A stretch of 64,000 nt of DNA from Burkholderia sp. FERM BP-3421 (GTDB lineage Bacteria; Pseudomonadota; Gammaproteobacteria; Burkholderiales; Burkholderiaceae): contig NZ_CP117780.1 of NCBI RefSeq assembly GCF_028657905.1, positions 496,001-560,000 of the forward strand. Direction: 5' to 3'. The stretch's first letter is position 1; each line of letters begins with the position of its first letter. The translations under genes and the position numbers were made by a program. Of this stretch, positions 8,569 through 17,956 are shown piece after piece. The notes below the pieces were generated by a model, which saw only the letters and a program-made list of their open reading frames with translations, was not told where the DNA came from and did not search any database.

Positions 8569-10140
8569 ATGAACCTGCTCAGAAACCTTTCCTCCGCCAT
8601 CCGGCGCACGTCGTCGGCCTCCAACATGCTCGACCGGGTCGCGGAAAATCCCGATCTGACCACCCGGATGCCGACGCTGTCGTCGCTGGCCCAGGGGGTG
8701 TCGACCACCGGGCCGGCCACGACCGACGCTACCTCGCCACGCGACGCGGAGCACGCGGTGCTGCGCTTCCCGACCCCGCCCGGCGCGTTCCGCGCGTCGT
8801 ATGACGACGGCGCGGACGCGTCGCCCGTCGTGTATACCCCCCAGGGCGGCCAGGTGGCGATCCTGAAGGCCGGCCAGCAGTCGGCCAACTGGAGCAATCC
8901 GTTCGTGTCGCACGCGCTGCCCGCGATCCTGCAATTGCAGCGTCATCTCGCGGACGGCCCGCCCGACCAGTCGACGGTGCGCACCCAGCTCGGCCTCGAA
9001 GTGCGCCTGTACCGCGAGCGGCTGGCCGGCTCGGGCTGCGAGTGGGAGCAGATCCGCGACGCTTCGTATCTGCTGTGCACGTATCTGGACGAGAACGTCA
9101 GCGACATCGCGCGCGCCGCGTCGCAAGTGCTCTACGACGGGGAGCGCAGCCTGCTGGTCGAGTTCCACGACGATGCGTGGGGCGGCGAGGACGCGTTTTC
9201 CGATCTCGGCCGCTGGATGAAGGCGGACGATCCGCCCATTCGTCTCCTCGCGTTCTACGAGCTGATCCTGTCGCTCGGCTGGCAGGGCCGCTACCGCGTG
9301 CTCGATCGCGGCGACGTGCTGCTGCAGGACCTGCGTTCGCAGCTGCATGCGCTGATCTGGCATCACGTGCCGCCCGAGCCGCTCGGCACCGGGCTGATCA
9401 CCCCGGCGCGCGCGCGCAGGCGCTGGTGGACGCCGATGCGCGCAGGCGCGGCGGCGCTGGGCGCGGTGCTGTTGACCTACGGCATCGTCAGCGCCGTGCT
9501 TGATATACAGGGCGGGCCGATCCGCCATGCGCTCGCGGCCTGGATGCCGCCGACCCGCACCATCAATCTCGCGGAAACGCTGCCGCCGCCGCTGCCGCAG
9601 CTGCTGTCCGAGGGCTGGCTCACGGCGTACAAGCGTCCGGAAGGCTGGGTGCTGGTGTTCCGCAGCGACGGCGCGTTCGATGTCGGCAAGGCGCAGATGC
9701 GCGCCGATTTCAAACACAACATCGAGCGGCTCGGCGCGGCGTTCGCGCCGTGGCCGGGCGACCTGGAGGTGATCGGCCATACCGACCGTCAGCCGATCAG
9801 CACGAGTGAGTTTGCGAACAACCAGGCGCTCTCGGAAGCCCGGGCGCGCACCGTCGCCGACGAGCTGCGCCGGACCGCGCTGCCGGGCGGCGCGCAGGCG
9901 CCCGGGAACGCCGTGCAGCGGAACATCGCGTTTTCCGGGCGCGGCGACACGCAGCCGATCGATCAGGCGCCGACGCCGGCCGCCTACGAACGGAACCGGC
10001 GCGTGGACGTGCTGTGGAAGGTGATTCCGGCGGGCGGCCGGCGCACGGCGGATGCCGACGCGCGCCCCGCGACCCCGGAGGGCGTGGCGATCGCCCCGGA
10101 CGGCCAATCGCCGTATGCAACGGAGGATAAACAACCATGA
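8569..10140 (+). CDS. tssL: T6SS inner-membrane protein TssL (DotU family) with C-terminal OmpA-like domain
   Basis: This 523-residue 'extended' TssL has a DotU/IcmH cytoplasmic domain at about 95-285 (NPFVSHALPAILQLQRHL, the YLLCTYLDE block, FYELILSLGWQGRYR). It has one membrane segment at about 290-312 and a periplasmic OmpA/MotB-like peptidoglycan-binding domain at about 350-490 (VIGHTDRQPIS, NQALSEARARTVADEL, YERNRRVDV). TssL joins TssM and TssJ in the trans-envelope complex; the OmpA domain anchors it to peptidoglycan. The first about 80 residues are low-complexity. It begins 25 bases after tssK and overlaps tssM by ATGA. Confidence 0.93.
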   Translation: MNLLRNLSSAIRRTSSASNMLDRVAENPDLTTRMPTLSSLAQGVSTTGPATTDATSPRDAEHAVLRFPTPPGAFRASYDDGADASPVVYTPQGGQVAILKAGQQSANWSNPFVSHALPAILQLQRHLADGPPDQSTVRTQLGLEVRLYRERLAGSGCEWEQIRDASYLLCTYLDENVSDIARAASQVLYDGERSLLVEFHDDAWGGEDAFSDLGRWMKADDPPIRLLAFYELILSLGWQGRYRVLDRGDVLLQDLRSQLHALIWHHVPPEPLGTGLITPARARRRWWTPMRAGAAALGAVLLTYGIVSAVLDIQGGPIRHALAAWMPPTRTINLAETLPPPLPQLLSEGWLTAYKRPEGWVLVFRSDGAFDVGKAQMRADFKHNIERLGAAFAPWPGDLEVIGHTDRQPISTSEFANNQALSEARARTVADELRRTALPGGAQAPGNAVQRNIAFSGRGDTQPIDQAPTPAAYERNRRVDVLWKVIPAGGRRTADADARPATPEGVAIAPDGQSPYATEDKQP

Positions 10141-13100
10141 TACGAACCAGCCTGAGGGTTCTTGTCGCGATCCTGATCGCGGTCCTGATCTGGTGGGTGG
10201 GCCCGCTGTTCGCGCTGGGCATCTACCGGCCGTTCGCGCCGCTCTGGGTGCGCGAGGTGCTGGTGGCGGCGGTGCTCGTCTGGGGCCTGTGGCCGGCGCT
10301 TGCGCGACTGTGGGTACGGCTCGCGATGAGCCCGCGCCGGGTGCGCACGCCGCAGCCGGCGGCGCGCGCCGATTTCATCGACGAGCGCCTGCGCGATCTG
10401 GATCGCCAGTTGAAGGCGCGCTGGCAGCGCGAGCCGCACGGCCGCTGGGATCGCTTGACCGGCGCGCTGCGCCGCCAGCACCGGACCCTGCTGCCCTGGT
10501 ATCTGGTGATGGGCGCGGAAGGCAGCGGCAAGACGAACCTGGTCGCGAAGGCGGTGAACGCGGCCGGCTCCGAAGGCGAGCGGGCCCTCGCGGTCGAGCC
10601 GCTGAACAGCCGCGGCGACGACTTCAACTTCCGCATCGCGAGCGACGCGGTCTGGTTCGACATCGGCGGGCGCTGGAACCTGCGCGACGGCTTCGACGAG
10701 ACGGCGCTCGATACCTGGAAGCGGTTGTTGCAGGGGATGCGTCGCCTGCGCGGCGGGGCGGCGGTGAACGGCGTGGTGTTGTGCGTCGACAGCGCGTCGA
10801 TGGTCGATGCGCCGCTGGAGGCGCGCAAGCGCCTCGCCGATGTCGTGCATCGCCGGCTGGCGGAACTGCATGAGGTGTTCGGAGAGCAGGCGCAGGTCTA
10901 TGTCGCGCTGAACGGCGTGGACCGGCTCGACGGCGCGGTCTCGATGCTGTCGCTGGTGGACGCGGGCCGCTGGGCCAGCGGGATGGGTTTCTGCCTGCCC
11001 GAGCAGGCGCTCGGCGAGACGGCCGCCGAAGCGGGCGCGAGCTGGCAGGGGGCGTTGCAGCACCTGCAGCAGCGGGTCCAGCAGCAGGTGCTGTTCGCCG
11101 CGCCGGCGGCGACCGAGGTCGGCGCGAACTACGCGCAGCTGCGTTTCGTCGAGACGCTGAGCCAGCTGCACAAGGCGCTGCTGGTGTGGCTGCAGATCGC
11201 GATCGCGCCCGGCGAGGCGCATTCGGCCGCGCGTCTGCGCGGCGTCTGGATGGGCTCGATGGCGGAGCTGGCGGTGGCCCAGCCGGGCGGGGCGGCGCCC
11301 GGGCTGCCCGCGCAGACCCGGCCGCTCGGCGAGCTGTGGGCGCCGCTGTTCCGGCAGGTCGCGCTCGAACGCGACGCGGTGCGGCCGAGCGGCGTGCGTT
11401 CGTGGCGCGGCCGGGTCGGGCACCTGCTGCGCTGGGCCGCGCTGCCCGTCCTCGCGCTTGGCTTGCTGATGTGGTTCGGCTGGGGCTATGTCGCGGAGAG
11501 CAACTACCTCGACGACGTCGGCGCGCAGTTCAGCGAGGCGAAGCGCCTGGCGCAGGCCGATATGTCGTACGGCCCGGACGGCGGCGCACCGCTGCTCGAC
11601 GTGGCGAGCCACATGCGCTATGCGCAGGAACAGGCGGAAGACGCCGGGCGCGGGCTGGCGACGCCGTACTTCGAGCATGGTCTCGTCGCCGCCGCGGCGC
11701 GCGACACTTATCACCGGCAGTTGCAGAAGATGCTGATGCCGGAGTTGTACAACGAGGTGCGGCGCGTGCTGGTCGCGCAGTCGGACGGCGCGCCCGGCGA
11801 CGTCTACCAGACGCTCAAGGTCTACCTGATGCTGTGCCGGCCCGATCGGCGCAACGCGACCGATGTCGAGCGCTGGCTGAGCAGCCGGTGGGACAGCCTG
11901 TCCGGCGGGCAGCAATACGGCGACGACGACCGGCGCGCGCTGCTCGCGCACGTGCGCGCGTTGATGGAGCTGCCGAAGCTGCCGGGCACGCCGGAGGACG
12001 CGAACCTCGTTCGCGCGGCGCGCGTGCGGGCCGCGCAGATCCCGATCGTGACGCGCGTGCTGCAGCACATCCATGCGCAAGGGCTGCCGGCGTCGGTCAA
12101 CGACATCTCGCTGTCGCGCGCGGCCGGCTTCGAGTCGGCGATGAGCCTGCGCATGCGCAGCGACGTCCCGGCGACCGACGTCGCGGTATCGGGCTGGTTC
12201 ACGCGGGCGGGCTACACGGACGTGTTCCTGCCGCGCCTCGACAAGGCCGCGCGCGCGATGCTCGAAGAGGAAAGCTGGGTGCTGCGCGACGAGACCCTGC
12301 GCGGCAACAGTTTCCAGATCGACGGCGTGGTGCAGAAGCTCGCGGATTCCACCCGCGCGCAGTTCCTGCAGGACTACATCGCCGGCTGGCAGAACTTCCT
12401 CAACGACGTGACGGTGCGCAGCGTCACGGGCCTCGACGATGCGTCGCAGCTGGCGGCGGCGATGATGGATTCGCAATCGCCGCTCGCGAGCCTGCTGCGC
12501 TTCGCGGCGCGCGAGACGACCCTGACCGGCGCGAGCGACGAAGGCAACATCGACAGCTGGATCGATCGCCAGAAATACCGCTTCGAGAAGGGGCGTCGCC
12601 AGATCGTCGGCGAACTGAGCGGCCAGCACTACCGCACCGTGCTGCTGCCGGAACATATCGTCGAGGAACACTTCCTGGCAGTCCGGCAACTGGCCGCGCA
12701 GCTGAACAACCGCAGCGTGGCGTCGAGCAACCCGCTTGCCCGGTTGTTCGAGCCGCTGTACCGGCAGCTGGGGCTCGTCAATGGCGCGCTGCAGGCGGGC
12801 CAGGTGCTACCCGCGCAGTACGACGCGTTCTCGCGGCTCAAGGAAACCGCCGCGCGGCAGCCCGAGCCGGTGCGGGGCATCATGCTCGACCTGATCGGCA
12901 GCGGCAGCACGATGACGACCCGCGAATCGGGCGCGCTGCTCAATCGCGGCGCGGCGGGCGCGACCTCGACGGTGTGCAGCGCCGGCTTCACGAGCCGCTA
13001 TCCGTTCCGGCGCAACGCGCAGGTCGACGCGGGCGTCGCGGATTTCGAACGCCTGTTCAGCGCCCAGGGCCTGATGGCGTCTTACTTCCGCGACCATCTG

Positions 13101-13625
13101 GCGGCCTATGTCGATACGTCGAGCACGCCGTGGAAGGCGCTGCGCTCGAACGGCGGCAATCTCGGTCTGGTGAGCCCGGGCGTGCTGTCGTCCTACGAGA
13201 CGGCCGATCGCATTCGCGGCGTGACGCTCGATGAATCCGGCCATCTGCGCGTGTCGACCGTGCTGCGCTTCCTCGACATGGATTCGCAGATCTCGGAAGC
13301 GCAGCTGCTCGTGGGCGGGCAGACGCTGCGCTACGCGCATGGGATGACGTCGCCGCAGCGCATCGACTGGAGCGGGCAAGGCACCAAGCTGGCGATCCAG
13401 CTTCAACTCAAATCGGTCGACGGTCGGTTGAGCACGCTTCAGTTCGACGGACCCTGGGCGCTGTTCCGCTTCTTCGACGCGGGACAGGCGGCGGGCGGGA
13501 CGGCCGACCGTCGCGAACGGCTGTATCAGACGGACATCGGGACCGTCCGGCTGGAGTGGCAGGCGCTGACGACGCCGTCGCCGATCTGGTCGGGGATCCT
13601 GCAGGGGTTCAGGTGCCCGTCGTGA
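10137..13625 (+). CDS. tssM: T6SS inner-membrane protein TssM (IcmF family)
   Basis: The 1162-residue product matches full-length TssM. It has two N-terminal membrane segments (within about 4-55), a cytoplasmic NTPase-like domain with an intact Walker A (GAEGSGKTN near residue 126), and a third membrane segment near 430-450. A large periplasmic region follows and ends in the TssJ-binding beta domain (VRLEWQALTTPSPIWSGILQGF). TssM spans the envelope and, with TssL and TssJ, forms the dock for the baseplate and tail. Start by ATGA overlap with tssL. Nothing looks broken. Confidence 0.94.
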   Translation: MIRTSLRVLVAILIAVLIWWVGPLFALGIYRPFAPLWVREVLVAAVLVWGLWPALARLWVRLAMSPRRVRTPQPAARADFIDERLRDLDRQLKARWQREPHGRWDRLTGALRRQHRTLLPWYLVMGAEGSGKTNLVAKAVNAAGSEGERALAVEPLNSRGDDFNFRIASDAVWFDIGGRWNLRDGFDETALDTWKRLLQGMRRLRGGAAVNGVVLCVDSASMVDAPLEARKRLADVVHRRLAELHEVFGEQAQVYVALNGVDRLDGAVSMLSLVDAGRWASGMGFCLPEQALGETAAEAGASWQGALQHLQQRVQQQVLFAAPAATEVGANYAQLRFVETLSQLHKALLVWLQIAIAPGEAHSAARLRGVWMGSMAELAVAQPGGAAPGLPAQTRPLGELWAPLFRQVALERDAVRPSGVRSWRGRVGHLLRWAALPVLALGLLMWFGWGYVAESNYLDDVGAQFSEAKRLAQADMSYGPDGGAPLLDVASHMRYAQEQAEDAGRGLATPYFEHGLVAAAARDTYHRQLQKMLMPELYNEVRRVLVAQSDGAPGDVYQTLKVYLMLCRPDRRNATDVERWLSSRWDSLSGGQQYGDDDRRALLAHVRALMELPKLPGTPEDANLVRAARVRAAQIPIVTRVLQHIHAQGLPASVNDISLSRAAGFESAMSLRMRSDVPATDVAVSGWFTRAGYTDVFLPRLDKAARAMLEEESWVLRDETLRGNSFQIDGVVQKLADSTRAQFLQDYIAGWQNFLNDVTVRSVTGLDDASQLAAAMMDSQSPLASLLRFAARETTLTGASDEGNIDSWIDRQKYRFEKGRRQIVGELSGQHYRTVLLPEHIVEEHFLAVRQLAAQLNNRSVASSNPLARLFEPLYRQLGLVNGALQAGQVLPAQYDAFSRLKETAARQPEPVRGIMLDLIGSGSTMTTRESGALLNRGAAGATSTVCSAGFTSRYPFRRNAQVDAGVADFERLFSAQGLMASYFRDHLAAYVDTSSTPWKALRSNGGNLGLVSPGVLSSYETADRIRGVTLDESGHLRVSTVLRFLDMDSQISEAQLLVGGQTLRYAHGMTSPQRIDWSGQGTKLAIQLQLKSVDGRLSTLQFDGPWALFRFFDAGQAAGGTADRRERLYQTDIGTVRLEWQALTTPSPIWSGILQGFRCPS

Positions 13626-13680
13626 CACGCCTCTTGTATCGGAATGCGCCAGCCGGCGCGAACTTGGAAAGGAGCAGCAG

Positions 13681-14040
13681 ATGATAGACCCGAAGGAAAT
13701 CCTGTCCGCGTGCAGCAACGCGCATGAGTATGGACAGAACGCCAGCGGTTCGATGGCGAAGCCGTTCATGGATTCGATCTCCGACATGTCGGTGGCGTCG
13801 TCCCAGAACGCGAGCAACCTGATCGGCAACGTGCAGCAGGTGGGCGGCAAGATGCTGGAGCACATGTCGAACATCAAGTCGTCGGTCGACAAGCAGGTCG
13901 CCGCGCACCAGGATGCGCAGCAGCGTGAGAAGACCTACGACTTCAACGCCAACATGAACGACCTGCGGCCGACCAACTCGGTCGGCTTCCCGCAGGAAAT
14001 GCCGTCCAACTTCTTCGCGCCGTTCAAGACCGGCAAGTAG
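13681..14040 (+). CDS. Small hypothetical protein downstream of tssM
   Basis: A 119-residue soluble protein, preceded by a strong AAAGGAG ribosome-binding site at 13668-13674. It is rich in Ser, Asn, Met and Gln and largely helical in appearance (SSQNASNLIGNVQQVGGKML, SVDKQVAAHQDAQQREK), with no signal peptide or Cys pair. I do not recognise a family. Its place after tssM, 55 bases from the stop, suggests a T6SS-associated role, possibly a small secreted or tube-related protein, but this is position-based inference only. Confidence 0.7.
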   Translation: MIDPKEILSACSNAHEYGQNASGSMAKPFMDSISDMSVASSQNASNLIGNVQQVGGKMLEHMSNIKSSVDKQVAAHQDAQQREKTYDFNANMNDLRPTNSVGFPQEMPSNFFAPFKTGK

Positions 14041-14163
14041 GCCGCCCGGACGGGAGCGGTACACCGTCCTCGGACGTCGCCGTGTTTGCGGCGGGGTTCG
14101 GGGCTTTCGGGGCGCGGCCGGCGGCAGCCGGCGCGCCCGACCATTCGATAGGAAAACAGGATC

Positions 14164-14451
14164 ATGAAGAAAGTTTTATTCGGACTCCTTGCAGGTGTGT
14201 TCTCGGTGAGCGTGTATGCCCAGTTGGGTCAGTTGTTCCAGTCGGTCAAGGATCAGGTGACGAGCACGACGCAGCGGCAGGTGAGCCAGGGCGTGCAGTC
14301 GGCGACGAACGATGCGATGCAATCGGCGACGACGCGTGCGCACAAGGTGATCCAGTCGGCGCGCACGCCCGACACCGCCGCGAGCAAGGAAGCCCCGGGC
14401 GTGCAACCGGCCGGCGTGCCCCAGGAGTCCCAGGGCGTAAAACCGCAATGA
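14164..14451 (+). CDS. Small exported hypothetical protein
   Basis: A 95-residue protein with a clear Sec signal peptide (MKKVLFGLLAGVFSVSVYA, cleavage after Ala19). A short Gln/Ser/Thr/Val-rich mature part follows (LGQLFQSVKDQVTSTTQRQV) that looks amphipathic and helical. No Cys and no known domain. It is preceded by an AGGAAAA site. It lies in the same direction as the T6SS genes with a gap of 123 bases and may be co-transcribed. Function unknown. Confidence 0.65.
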   Translation: MKKVLFGLLAGVFSVSVYAQLGQLFQSVKDQVTSTTQRQVSQGVQSATNDAMQSATTRAHKVIQSARTPDTAASKEAPGVQPAGVPQESQGVKPQ

Positions 14452-14594
14452 GGCGGGCCGGGTTGGCGCCCGGGGATATCGACAGACGAGGCATTCGAAT
14501 GAAAGGATCACCGAGGCCGTCGCGCGCACGTGCGAACGGGCCCAGTCCGGTGCCGCGCCCCTGGCGCGCCGGGCACATTAAAGGCGGGGCAGGC

Positions 14595-14963
14595 ATGATG
14601 GGATTTTCGATGATGTCGGTCATCGGCGTGATCGTCGCGATTTCGCTGATTTCGTTGATTTTCTCGATGTCGGTCGTGCTGCCCCGGATCATCTCGGCCG
14701 CATGGGGCGACACCCTCGTCACGGACGGCGCCAAGGCCGTTGCCGAGGTTGTCGAGATCAGACAGACCGGGGTGACGCTCAATCAGGTGCCGCAGATGCG
14801 GATGGTGTTGCGCATCAGCGATCACGGCGCATCCCGGGACGTGACGATCCGGCAGTACGTCGATCTCGGCAACATACCGCGCGCGGGGGAGCGGGTGAGG
14901 GTCGTCATCGACGCGCGCGATCCGGCGCGGGTGACCTATCTGGGGCTCGCCGGCGCTCACTGA
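14595..14963 (+). CDS. Small membrane-anchored hypothetical protein
   Basis: The 122-residue product starts with one long hydrophobic helix (about 3-32, MMSVIGVIVAISLISLIFSM). A soluble beta-rich domain follows (AEVVEIRQTGVTLNQVPQMRMVLRI... REVVIDARDPARVTYLGL in outline) resembling the OB-like domains of small bacterial envelope proteins that carry an 'NxxP' loop. I chose the ATG at 14595 because GGGGC precedes it and the membrane helix then begins at once. An in-frame ATG at 14499 would add 32 unstructured basic residues. Function unknown; last gene of the T6SS-proximal run. Confidence 0.65.
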   Translation: MMGFSMMSVIGVIVAISLISLIFSMSVVLPRIISAAWGDTLVTDGAKAVAEVVEIRQTGVTLNQVPQMRMVLRISDHGASRDVTIRQYVDLGNIPRAGERVRVVIDARDPARVTYLGLAGAH

Positions 14964-15201
14964 TGGCAGCGCGTGCGCCGACCTGACCATGCCGGCGCGA
15001 CCGGGCCCGATCACCGAACCACATCGCATTCCGCAGCCGTCCGGACGTGGCATGCGATGCGCGGCGGGACTCGGACAAGCCGTGTACGGGCATCGGTCGC
15101 GACGCGCGGGGCATGATGCAGCACGCCGGTGCGCGACGGCATGGCCTCGTCGAGCGCACGAGCGGCATGCGCGGGCCGCGATGCCGTCTCGTGCGATACG
15201 C

Positions 15202-15810
15202 TCAGGCGGGCAGCCCCAGCAATTGCCGGGTGGCGACCAGCGCGGCATCGAGCGGCGCGCTGTCGCGGGTGATCTTGGCGCGCAGGCTGGCGCCCAGCCA
15301 CAGCTGGTAGAGCGTGGTGGCGGTGGCGTGCGCCGCGAGATGGGTGGGCAGCGAGCCGTCGATGCGGCCTTCGTCGATGGTCTGCGCGAGCCGGGCGATC
15401 ACGCGATCCGTACCCTGTCTGAGCACGACGCGCATCGGCTCCGACAGGTCGCTGACTTCGGCCGCGAGCTTCACTGCGAGGCATTTGCCTTTCGGGTCGC
15501 AATTCGCCTGCGTCTCGAGCCAGTTTTCCCAGTAGCTCATCAGGCGGGCCGCGCCCTTCAGCCCCGGGCGGCACAGCAGGCCTTCGATGCCCACCATGTA
15601 GGCGGCGAAGTAGCTTTCCAGCAACGCCTCGCCGAACGCCTCCTTCGAGCCGAAGTAGTGGTAGAACGAGCCCTTCGGCACACTTGAGGATTGCAGGATT
15701 TCGTTCAGGCCGACGGCCGAGAAGCCCCGGCCCGCGATGATGATCTGTGCGGTGTCGAGGATGTGCTGGCGGACATCGGCGGCGGCGTGGGAGGCGTTCA
15801 TGCGCGACAT
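15202..15810 (-). CDS. TetR family transcriptional regulator
   Basis: A 202-residue repressor-type protein with an N-terminal TetR HTH (about 10-55: ILDTAQIIIAGRGFSAVGLNEIL, VPKGSFYHYFGSKEAF) and an all-helical ligand-binding domain containing the motif CLAVKLAAEVSDLSEPMR seen in the AcrR/NemR-like, TetR_C_16-type group. It probably represses its own promoter and a neighbour in response to a small electrophilic or toxic ligand (family-based inference). A longer reading up to 15855 would place the operator-like palindrome at 15826-15839 inside the gene, so I prefer the ATG at 15810 (or 15801). Confidence 0.87.
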   Translation of the reverse strand: MSRMNASHAAADVRQHILDTAQIIIAGRGFSAVGLNEILQSSSVPKGSFYHYFGSKEAFGEALLESYFAAYMVGIEGLLCRPGLKGAARLMSYWENWLETQANCDPKGKCLAVKLAAEVSDLSEPMRVVLRQGTDRVIARLAQTIDEGRIDGSLPTHLAAHATATTLYQLWLGASLRAKITRDSAPLDAALVATRQLLGLPA

Positions 15811-15825
15811 GATAGCGGAGATTAG

Positions 15826-15839
15826 ACCAGTCGACTGGT
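15826..15839. promoter_or_regulatory. Perfect 14-bp palindrome, probable TetR operator
   Basis: ACCAGTCGACTGGT is its own reverse complement and lies 16 bases upstream of the tetR start, embedded in TAGACCAGTCGACTGGTG. This form closely resembles the TAGACCAG/TCTGGTC-type operators of NemR/AcuR-like TetR regulators. It is a good candidate for autoregulation. Confidence 0.7.
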
Positions 15840-15877
15840 GACGAAGTGTGTTCAAAACGCGGGATGTTTACTATTCT

Positions 15878-15902
15878 TGCATATTCCAATCGGGAATATG
15901 CA
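15878..15902. promoter_or_regulatory. 25-bp dyad (10-bp arms) between tetR and pxpA-like gene
   Basis: TGCATATTCC, a five-base spacer, then GGAATATGCA: perfect ten-base arms. It lies in the AT-rich part of the divergent intergenic region (15811-16112). It has no T-run on either side that would make a terminator, so a regulator binding site is the likelier reading. The protein that binds it is unknown. The rest of the region shows no gene. Confidence 0.5.
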
Positions 15903-16112
15903 TATGTGCTTTTAATATAAGAAAAGTGTCGGCGAAGCCCGGTTAAGGTGCGGCAACGGCAAGGCATGCGGTGCGCATCCGTCGATCGGGATGACGCCAG
16001 CCGGGCCGATCGGAGCGAGGTTCGGCCGTTGTTGAATCAGGAATCCTGATGATGCGGGCGTGAGGGCGTCCGACAGGGCCCGCCGCGCCGACGGATAACG
16101 AAGAGGTCTGGT

Positions 16113-16889
16113 GTGCACACAATCGATTTGAATGTCGATCTGGGCGAAGGATGCGACAACGACATCCCGCTGCTCGACCACGCGACGTCGATCAACGTCG
16201 CCTGCGGCTGGCATGCCGGCGATGCGGTCACGATGCGCACGCTCGCCGCGGCCGCGGCGCAACGCGGCATCGCGATCGGCGCGCATCCCGGCTATCCGGA
16301 CCGCGCGCATTTCGGGCGTCGGTCCATGGCGCTGCCGCCCGACGAGATCTATGCGGGCGTGCTGTACCAGGTCGGCGCGCTCGCGGCGATCGTCAAGGCG
16401 CTGGGCGCGGGGGCGCGCCTCGCGCACGTGAAGCCGCACGGCGCGCTGTATCACGACGCGGAGCGCCGTTCCGAGGTGGCCGAGGCGATCGTCGCCGCGG
16501 TGCGCGACCTCGATCCTTCGCTCGTGATGTTCGGGCTGGCGGGCGGCGAACTTATCGCGGCGGCGCGCCGCGCGGGGCTCGCGACCGCCAGCGAGGCTTT
16601 CGCGGATCGCGGCTACCTGCCGGACGGCACGCTCATTCCGCGCTCGGAACCGGATGCGCTGATCAGCCGCGTCGAGGAGATCACGCAGCGGGCGGTGGAG
16701 CTGGTGAAGCACGGCCGCGTGCGCGGGCGGGGCGGCGACTGGACGCCGGTGCGGGCCGACACGCTGTGCCTGCACGGCGACGGGCCGCATGCGCTCGAAT
16801 TCGCCGCTCAGATCGGCGCGGCGATGCGTTCGGCCCAGGTCCGCATCGCACGCCGCCCGGTCAGCCCGCGCATGCCGGTGCTTCAATAG
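16113..16889 (+). CDS. pxpA: LamB/YcsF family protein, 5-oxoprolinase subunit A-like
   Basis: The 258-residue protein has the LamB/YcsF fold signatures: IDLNVDLGEGCDND at the N-terminus, SINVACGWHAGDAVTM, GIAIGAHPGYPD, VKPHGALYHDAE, EAFADRGYLPDGTLIPRSEPDALI and LCLHGDGPHALEFA. PxpA works with PxpB and PxpC to cleave 5-oxoproline to glutamate. Here pxpB and pxpC are absent from the window, so a stand-alone role or partners elsewhere must be assumed. Translation starts at a GTG at 16113 preceded by AAGAGG; no ATG gives the conserved N-terminus. It is divergent from the TetR gene. Confidence 0.88.
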   Translation: MHTIDLNVDLGEGCDNDIPLLDHATSINVACGWHAGDAVTMRTLAAAAAQRGIAIGAHPGYPDRAHFGRRSMALPPDEIYAGVLYQVGALAAIVKALGAGARLAHVKPHGALYHDAERRSEVAEAIVAAVRDLDPSLVMFGLAGGELIAAARRAGLATASEAFADRGYLPDGTLIPRSEPDALISRVEEITQRAVELVKHGRVRGRGGDWTPVRADTLCLHGDGPHALEFAAQIGAAMRSAQVRIARRPVSPRMPVLQ

Positions 16890-16921
16890 CGGGTTCCGCC
16901 GAGGCGAGGCCGAGGTTTTCC

Positions 16922-16961
16922 CCATCTGTAGTAATAACTTGGTGGCCCGGGTTACAGATGG
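16922..16961. other. Inverted repeat with 9-bp arms downstream of pxpA-like gene
   Basis: CCATCTGTA and TACAGATGG form perfect nine-base arms separated by 22 bases, 32 bases after the pxpA stop. It may form a transcript-end hairpin or be an operator for the following gene; there is no clear T-run. The rest of 16890-17179 shows no gene. Confidence 0.4.
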
Positions 16962-17179
16962 TTTTGCTGCGCACGTCGCGTTCGGATTCGTCGTCGTGCG
17001 CAGCTTTTTATCCAGGCCGCGGCGCGTATCTGGCGGTGCGCCGCGGGTCGAGCATGAGGTCCTTGCGCGGAACACGTCGGGAACGACGCCGCCGCGACGG
17101 GCGCGCGACGTGATGCCGGCGGCGGCAGGACACGGTCCGCACCCGTCGAACGCCTGGGACCGCATGGCATCCTTTCCGG

Positions 17180-17719
17180 ATGGGGTTCATGGGCTATTTC
17201 ATTCTGATCGGGAGCGTGGGCATCGTTTCCGCGTTCGCGATCACGACCGCGTGGCTGATGCGGGTCTGGCAGGCCGATGCCGAGCGTCAGCGCTGTGGAT
17301 GGGGCGACGGCGGCGCGCTGCTGCTGCATGGCCTCGACGACCCACAGCGCCGCGCCGCCCGCGCCGTCCAGGCGGCCACGCTCGATGCGCAGGCAGCGTG
17401 CGATTGCGCCTCCGAGCTGGCGTACTTCGCGACGTTCGCGGCGAATGCCGGCTGGCCCCGGCTTCCCAGCGCGCGGGTTCGGCTCCAGCTCGTGCGCGAG
17501 CGCGCCAACAAGGCGCGCGATTATGCGAGGCGCGCCCAGACCCACGCCCAGGCGGCCCGATCCTGCGAATCGGGCCGGCAAGCGTTGCCCGCTACGGCCT
17601 GTCTTGCCGCCATCGAGCGGCATGCGGCGCTCGCCAAGCAAGCCCACCTCAATGCACGCGATCTGCGCGAATTCATCTTGATCGGCTGGCGCCGCGACGG
17701 CTTGGCGCTGCCCAGGTGA
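17180..17719 (+). CDS. Hypothetical membrane-anchored helical protein
   Basis: A 179-residue protein with one N-terminal membrane helix (about 3-28, MGYFILIGSVGIVSAFAITT). An Ala/Arg-rich soluble region follows (RERANKARDYARRAQTHAQAA, AKQAHLNARDLREFIL) that looks like extended alpha-helix and possibly a coiled coil. Two ATG codons (17180 and 17189) are possible starts and no strong ribosome-binding site separates them. I do not recognise a family. Confidence 0.6.
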   Translation: MGFMGYFILIGSVGIVSAFAITTAWLMRVWQADAERQRCGWGDGGALLLHGLDDPQRRAARAVQAATLDAQAACDCASELAYFATFAANAGWPRLPSARVRLQLVRERANKARDYARRAQTHAQAARSCESGRQALPATACLAAIERHAALAKQAHLNARDLREFILIGWRRDGLALPR

Positions 17720-17956
17720 AGGCGGCCGGCCGCGCCACGCCGCGCCGGGTCCGCGGGACGCTTGAGCCGACGGTCCGATCCCGCTCGTCGAGCGCACCCG
17801 GGCGTCGCGCGTATTGATGCGCCATTCACGCGACTTTATTTGCATTTCCAGAATGAGGAGAAGATCTTGTAATATTCGTTTGAAATTCCCGCCGATTTTC
17901 AGAAATACAAATACTGTTTCGTGAATAGCATTATTTGATAGAATTGCGCGCTCATT

